Part shown: positions 6,412-8,406 of the stretch, one piece after another
Layout: every line of letters starts with the position of its first letter
Numbering within the stretch: position 1 is the stretch's first letter
Source of the DNA: JACQWX01 sp041662295
GTDB lineage: Bacteria; Elusimicrobiota; Elusimicrobia; UBA1565; UBA9628
Assembly (NCBI GenBank): GCA_041662295.1
Contig: JBAZSR010000168.1
Coordinates: 1-8,406, forward strand
Direction of reading: 5' to 3'
DNA length: 8,406 nucleotides
The notes under the pieces: generated by a model
What the model saw: only the letters and a program-made list of their open reading frames with translations
The model's database searches: none
What the model was told of the DNA's origin: nothing
Made by a program: the position numbers and the translations under genes

Positions 6412-7296
6412 TCAGGGCGCCTCCTCAAGGTTCTCCACTTCGGCGAAGGAGAACACGGGTCCGTCGGTGCACACGTACTTGTCGTTGATCTGGCAGTGCC
6501 CGCACTTGCCGACCCCGCACTTCATCCGGCGCTCGAGGTCGACGTAGATGTTCTCGCGCGGGATCCACAGGGAGTCCAGCACGGAGACGACGTAGCGGAA
6601 CATGATGGGCGGCCCGCACACCACGACGCGGGTCTCCGGGGCGACCGGGACCTTGTTGAAGAGCTTGGTGACCACGCCCACGTTGCCGGTCCAGGTGGGG
6701 TCGGAGCGGTCCACGGTCTCGTGGAGCTCGACGTCCTTGGACTTGCGCCACTCCTCGAGGTCCTTGATGAAGAGCTGGAGCTTGGGCTCGCGGGTGCCGT
6801 ACATGAGGATGAACCGCTTGAACTCTTTGCGCCGGTCCATGATGTATTGGATGAGGCTGCGGGTCGGGCAGAGCCCGATGCCTCCCGCGACGATGAGGAT
6901 GTCGTGCCCACGGAGTTTGTCGAGGTCGAAGCCGTTGCCGAAGGGCCCGCGCACGAGCAGGGACTCGCCCGGGCCCAGCTTGTTGATCGCGGTGGAGACC
7001 CTGCCGACCGAGCGGACCACGATGTCGAAGGTGTTCTTCCGGGTCGGCGAGCTCGCCAGGCCGATGGGTATCTCGCCGTAGCCCATGAGCCCCACCTCGA
7101 GGATCTGGCCCGGCTGGAACTCGAGCTGGGACTTGTCGGCCAGCTGGAGGGTGAAGTGCTTCTCGGTCGGGGTCGTCTGTTCCGCGCGCAGGATATTCGC
7201 CTTGCGCGGCAGGAAGATGTTCGGCCCCTGGTCCTTGCCCCCGGCCTCGGGCTTGACGGCCATGGCCGCGACGCCGCACGCGCAGTATCCCTTCAT
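6412..7296 (-). CDS. hydG: Hydrogenase gamma subunit: FAD/NAD(P)-binding, [2Fe-2S] oxidoreductase
   Basis: This 294-residue flavoprotein links the hydrogenase module to NAD(P)(H). It belongs to the ferredoxin-NADP reductase / dihydroorotate dehydrogenase electron-transfer-subunit superfamily and closely resembles the sulfhydrogenase gamma subunit. A flavin beta-barrel (about 30-125) carries EIPIGLASSP (75-84) and LVRGPFGNGF. A nucleotide-binding domain has LIVAGGIGLCPTRSL (135-148) and VVVCGPPIMF (225-233). The C-terminal motif ERRMKCGVGKCGHC plus YVC gives the [2Fe-2S] ligands C260, C265, C268 and C276 (C-x4-C-x2-C-x7-C). The ATG at 7296 is preferred because of the excellent GGGGAGGC ribosome site (7301-7308) and the ATGA overlap with hydB. 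The alternative ATG at 7263 lacks a ribosome site. The chosen start adds a short MKGYCACG extension before the usual domain. Motifs alone cannot decide NADH versus NADPH preference. Confidence 0.94.
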   Translation of the reverse strand: MKGYCACGVAAMAVKPEAGGKDQGPNIFLPRKANILRAEQTTPTEKHFTLQLADKSQLEFQPGQILEVGLMGYGEIPIGLASSPTRKNTFDIVVRSVGRVSTAINKLGPGESLLVRGPFGNGFDLDKLRGHDILIVAGGIGLCPTRSLIQYIMDRRKEFKRFILMYGTREPKLQLFIKDLEEWRKSKDVELHETVDRSDPTWTGNVGVVTKLFNKVPVAPETRVVVCGPPIMFRYVVSVLDSLWIPRENIYVDLERRMKCGVGKCGHCQINDKYVCTDGPVFSFAEVENLEEAP

Positions 7297-8327
7297 GACG
7301 GCCTCCCCATGATGGTGTCGATGACGCGGACCGGGTCCGCGATGTCCGCGGTGCAGGCCGCCGAACAGCGGCCGCAGCCCACGCAGGCCGGCCCGCCCAG
7401 CTTCTCGTTGAGGTAGCTTGCCTTGCGCATGAAGCGGTGGCGGAAGCGCTCCCCTCGCGTCTCGCGGAAGTTCTCGGCGGCGTTGGCGCCGAGTGTCACC
7501 TTGGAGAAATCCTCGGTGAGGCACGCGTCCCAATAGCGGGTGCGGCTGCCGGACTTCTGGTCGAGGTTCCACACGTCCTGGACGTCGAAGCAGTAGCAGG
7601 TAGGGCACACGGTGTTGCAGGAACCGCAGGAGAAGCAGTCCTCGGAGAGCTCCTCCCAGAGCTTTTCGTCCTTGAACGCGGCCTTCATGCGGTGGGCCAC
7701 AGCCGCGGCCGGGTGCTTGAGGGTCTCGGGGCACTTGCGGCCCGCTTCCTCGTTGGCCTTCCGAGCCTGGGACGATTGCTCTTTGGTAGCGGGCTTAAAG
7801 TCCCCGTGCTTGAGCAGGGCCGCGCCCTTGCTGGTGCGGGGTTCGTAGACCCAGCCGCCGGAGACCTTTGTCAGGAGCGCGTCATGGCCCTTGGGCTCGA
7901 CACTGGCCGCGATGGAGCCCCAGAAGGCGCGGGAGGAGGCCTTCTGGGCGGCCATGGCCACGATCGTGGCTGCATCGCGGTTCGCGAGGTAGTTGCGGTC
8001 CGCGTTCTTCTCCTTGAAGAGAAGGTCCGTCATGTCGATGGCCTTCACGTCGTAGGGGTGCACGCCGAAGAGGACCATGGGGACCGGGTCGATGCAGCCC
8101 TCGACTTTGTCTCCGTCGAAGCGCACGAGGTCCTGGGCCGGCGGGAAGAAGAGCTTCTTCGGCGGCAGGATGGTCACGTCGTAGTCGAGGCGCAGGTCCG
8201 CGGCGGACTCCAGCTTCGCGAACACGAACTGGCTCCTCTTGGCCACGGGCCCGACCACCGGGCCGGCGGCCAGGAGCTTGGCCAGGAACGGTTCGAACGC
8301 GTCTTGTGCGAGGAAGTGCTCTTGCAT
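7293..8327 (-). CDS. hydB: Hydrogenase beta subunit: 4Fe-4S dicluster electron-transfer protein
   Basis: This 344-residue iron-sulfur subunit is the first gene of the operon. It matches the sulfhydrogenase beta / anaerobic sulfite reductase A family. The N-terminal half (1-200) is the family-specific domain, with ILPPKKLFFPP (53-63), GVHPYDVKAIDMTD (88-101) and NYLANRDAATIV. The C-terminal half has two clusters of the [4Fe-4S] ferredoxin type. C231, C234, C237 and C241, in CFSCGSCNTVCPTCYCFD with extra C244 and C246, form the first. C315, C318, C321 and C325, in CVGCGRCSAACTADIADP, form the second. The family's RFRHRFMRK sits between them. The second motif lacks the usual Pro after its fourth Cys (CT rather than CP). 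Its role is to wire electrons between the small subunit and the flavin subunit. The ATG at 8327 has a GGGAG ribosome site 6 nt upstream. The overlap with hydG is 4 bp. Confidence 0.93.
   Translation of the reverse strand: MQEHFLAQDAFEPFLAKLLAAGPVVGPVAKRSQFVFAKLESAADLRLDYDVTILPPKKLFFPPAQDLVRFDGDKVEGCIDPVPMVLFGVHPYDVKAIDMTDLLFKEKNADRNYLANRDAATIVAMAAQKASSRAFWGSIAASVEPKGHDALLTKVSGGWVYEPRTSKGAALLKHGDFKPATKEQSSQARKANEEAGRKCPETLKHPAAAVAHRMKAAFKDEKLWEELSEDCFSCGSCNTVCPTCYCFDVQDVWNLDQKSGSRTRYWDACLTEDFSKVTLGANAAENFRETRGERFRHRFMRKASYLNEKLGGPACVGCGRCSAACTADIADPVRVIDTIMGRPS
7301..7308 (-). promoter_or_regulatory. Ribosome binding site deciding the hydG start
   Basis: GGGGAGGC on the minus strand lies inside the end of hydB, with its GGAGG core 5 nt before the ATG at 7294-7296. 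It is among the best ribosome sites in the operon and supports the longer HydG form with the N-terminal CxC extension. Confidence 0.7.
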
Positions 8328-8344
8328 GAGGTTCTCCCTGAATA

Positions 8345-8359
8345 GTGAGATTCCCTCAC
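8345..8359. repeat. Inverted repeat in the hydB leader
   Basis: GTGAG (8345-8349) and CTCAC (8355-8359) are perfect 5-bp arms separated by 5 bp. They cover the region where transcription from the candidate -12 promoter would begin, about 18-32 bp before the hydB ATG. This could be a small hairpin or an operator; the function is inferred from position only. Confidence 0.3.
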
Positions 8360-8365
8360 ATTAGA

Positions 8366-8381
8366 TGCAACAAAAGCACCA
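8366..8381 (-). promoter_or_regulatory. Candidate sigma54 (-24/-12) promoter of the hydrogenase operon
   Basis: On the minus strand TGGTGC (8376-8381) and TTGCA (8366-8370) hold the invariant GG and GC exactly 10 nt apart, the spacing required for sigma54; the consensus is TGGCAC-N5-TTGCW. Two bases differ (CA is TG). A start about 12 nt downstream, near 8355, would leave a leader of about 28 nt before the hydB ATG. A competing reading is a sigma70 -10 box TCTAAT (8360-8365, 5 of 6 matches), but no good -35 box lies 16-18 bp upstream of it. Activator sites, if any, are mostly beyond the window edge. Confidence 0.45.
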
Positions 8382-8386
8382 CTCAG

Positions 8387-8397
8387 GGTGTCACACC
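8387..8397. repeat. 11-bp palindrome upstream of the -24 element
   Basis: GGTGT and ACACC flank one central base (8387-8397), just upstream of the candidate -24 element. It could be a half or whole regulator site close to the promoter. It is short enough to be chance and lies near the window edge. Confidence 0.22.
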
Positions 8398-8406
8398 TCA
8401 ACTTAT

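Noticed and set aside
4318..7416. Long plus-strand open frames opposite hydA, hydD and hydG
   Set aside because: These are low-complexity Leu/Val/Asp/Gly translations without motifs. The opposing strand encodes fully motif-complete hydrogenase subunits.
3833..8327. Methanogen-type or HdrABC-linked (3c), or HoxEFUYH (3d) hydrogenase
   Set aside because: No HdrA, MvhD or NuoE/F/G-like subunits are present. The single FNR-like gamma subunit and the HydB-type beta subunit point to 3b.
7437..8345. Plus-strand open frame opposite hydB
   Set aside because: It is the same shadow pattern; hydB has both Fe-S motifs and a proper ribosome site.
8344..8362. CRP/FNR-type site TGTGA...TCAC upstream of hydB
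   Set aside because: The half-sites are separated by 7 rather than 6 bases and the palindrome centre does not match the consensus. It is only listed as an inverted repeat.

Overview
The window is high-GC bacterial DNA with a strong preference for G/C-ending codons (AAG, GAG, CTC/CTG). It carries no RNA gene, IS element, CRISPR array or integration signature that I can see. The host cannot be named from the sequence. High GC, lysine-rich proteins, a cytosolic group 3b-type [NiFe] hydrogenase and a bacterial caspase-like protein would fit a metagenomic lineage such as high-GC Elusimicrobiota, or a deltaproteobacterial/Myxococcota-type genome. That is a low-confidence inference.

Left part, plus strand (1-2653). 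The window opens inside a gene whose visible part is the end of a PDZ domain, a Pro/Ala-rich linker and a caspase-like (C14 clan) peptidase domain with an intact His/Cys dyad. A GH13 alpha-amylase-family glycosidase follows with all four catalytic regions. Its annotated GTG start overlaps the caspase gene by 17 bp, and a perfect 10-bp hairpin sits just after the caspase stop codon.

Middle, minus strand (2650-3771). An unrecognised exported protein has an N-terminal signal peptide, a hydrophobic Ala/Gly/Val hairpin and a charged, probably coiled-coil tail. It converges on the GH13 gene, and the two stop regions overlap by 4 bp. It has its own credible sigma70-type promoter, whose -35 box overlaps the stop codon of the last gene of the hydrogenase operon.

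Right part, minus strand (3833-8327). This is a tight five-gene operon, read right to left: hydB (Fe-S subunit), hydG (FAD/NAD(P)H/[2Fe-2S] subunit), hydD ([NiFe] small subunit), hydA ([NiFe] large subunit) and a HyaD/HybD/HoxW-type maturation protease. The four structural genes have the order and motifs of the soluble sulfhydrogenase family (group 3b) known from Pyrococcus furiosus and many bacteria. Every junction is a 4-bp overlap or a 1-nt gap, implying co-transcription and translational coupling. In the complex, HydA/HydD handle H2 at the Ni-Fe site and relay electrons through Fe-S clusters. HydB and HydG pass them to or from NAD(P)(H). The protease clips the HydA C-terminus after Ni insertion. 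Upstream of hydB lies a candidate sigma54 (-24/-12) promoter flanked by two short palindromes. No hyp accessory maturation genes are in view.

Overall this is mostly a recognisable metabolic locus. The less ordinary parts are the PDZ-caspase protein, the uncharacterised exported protein, the candidate sigma54 control of a group 3b hydrogenase and several small architectural oddities. I found no convincing evidence for a wholly new multi-gene system.
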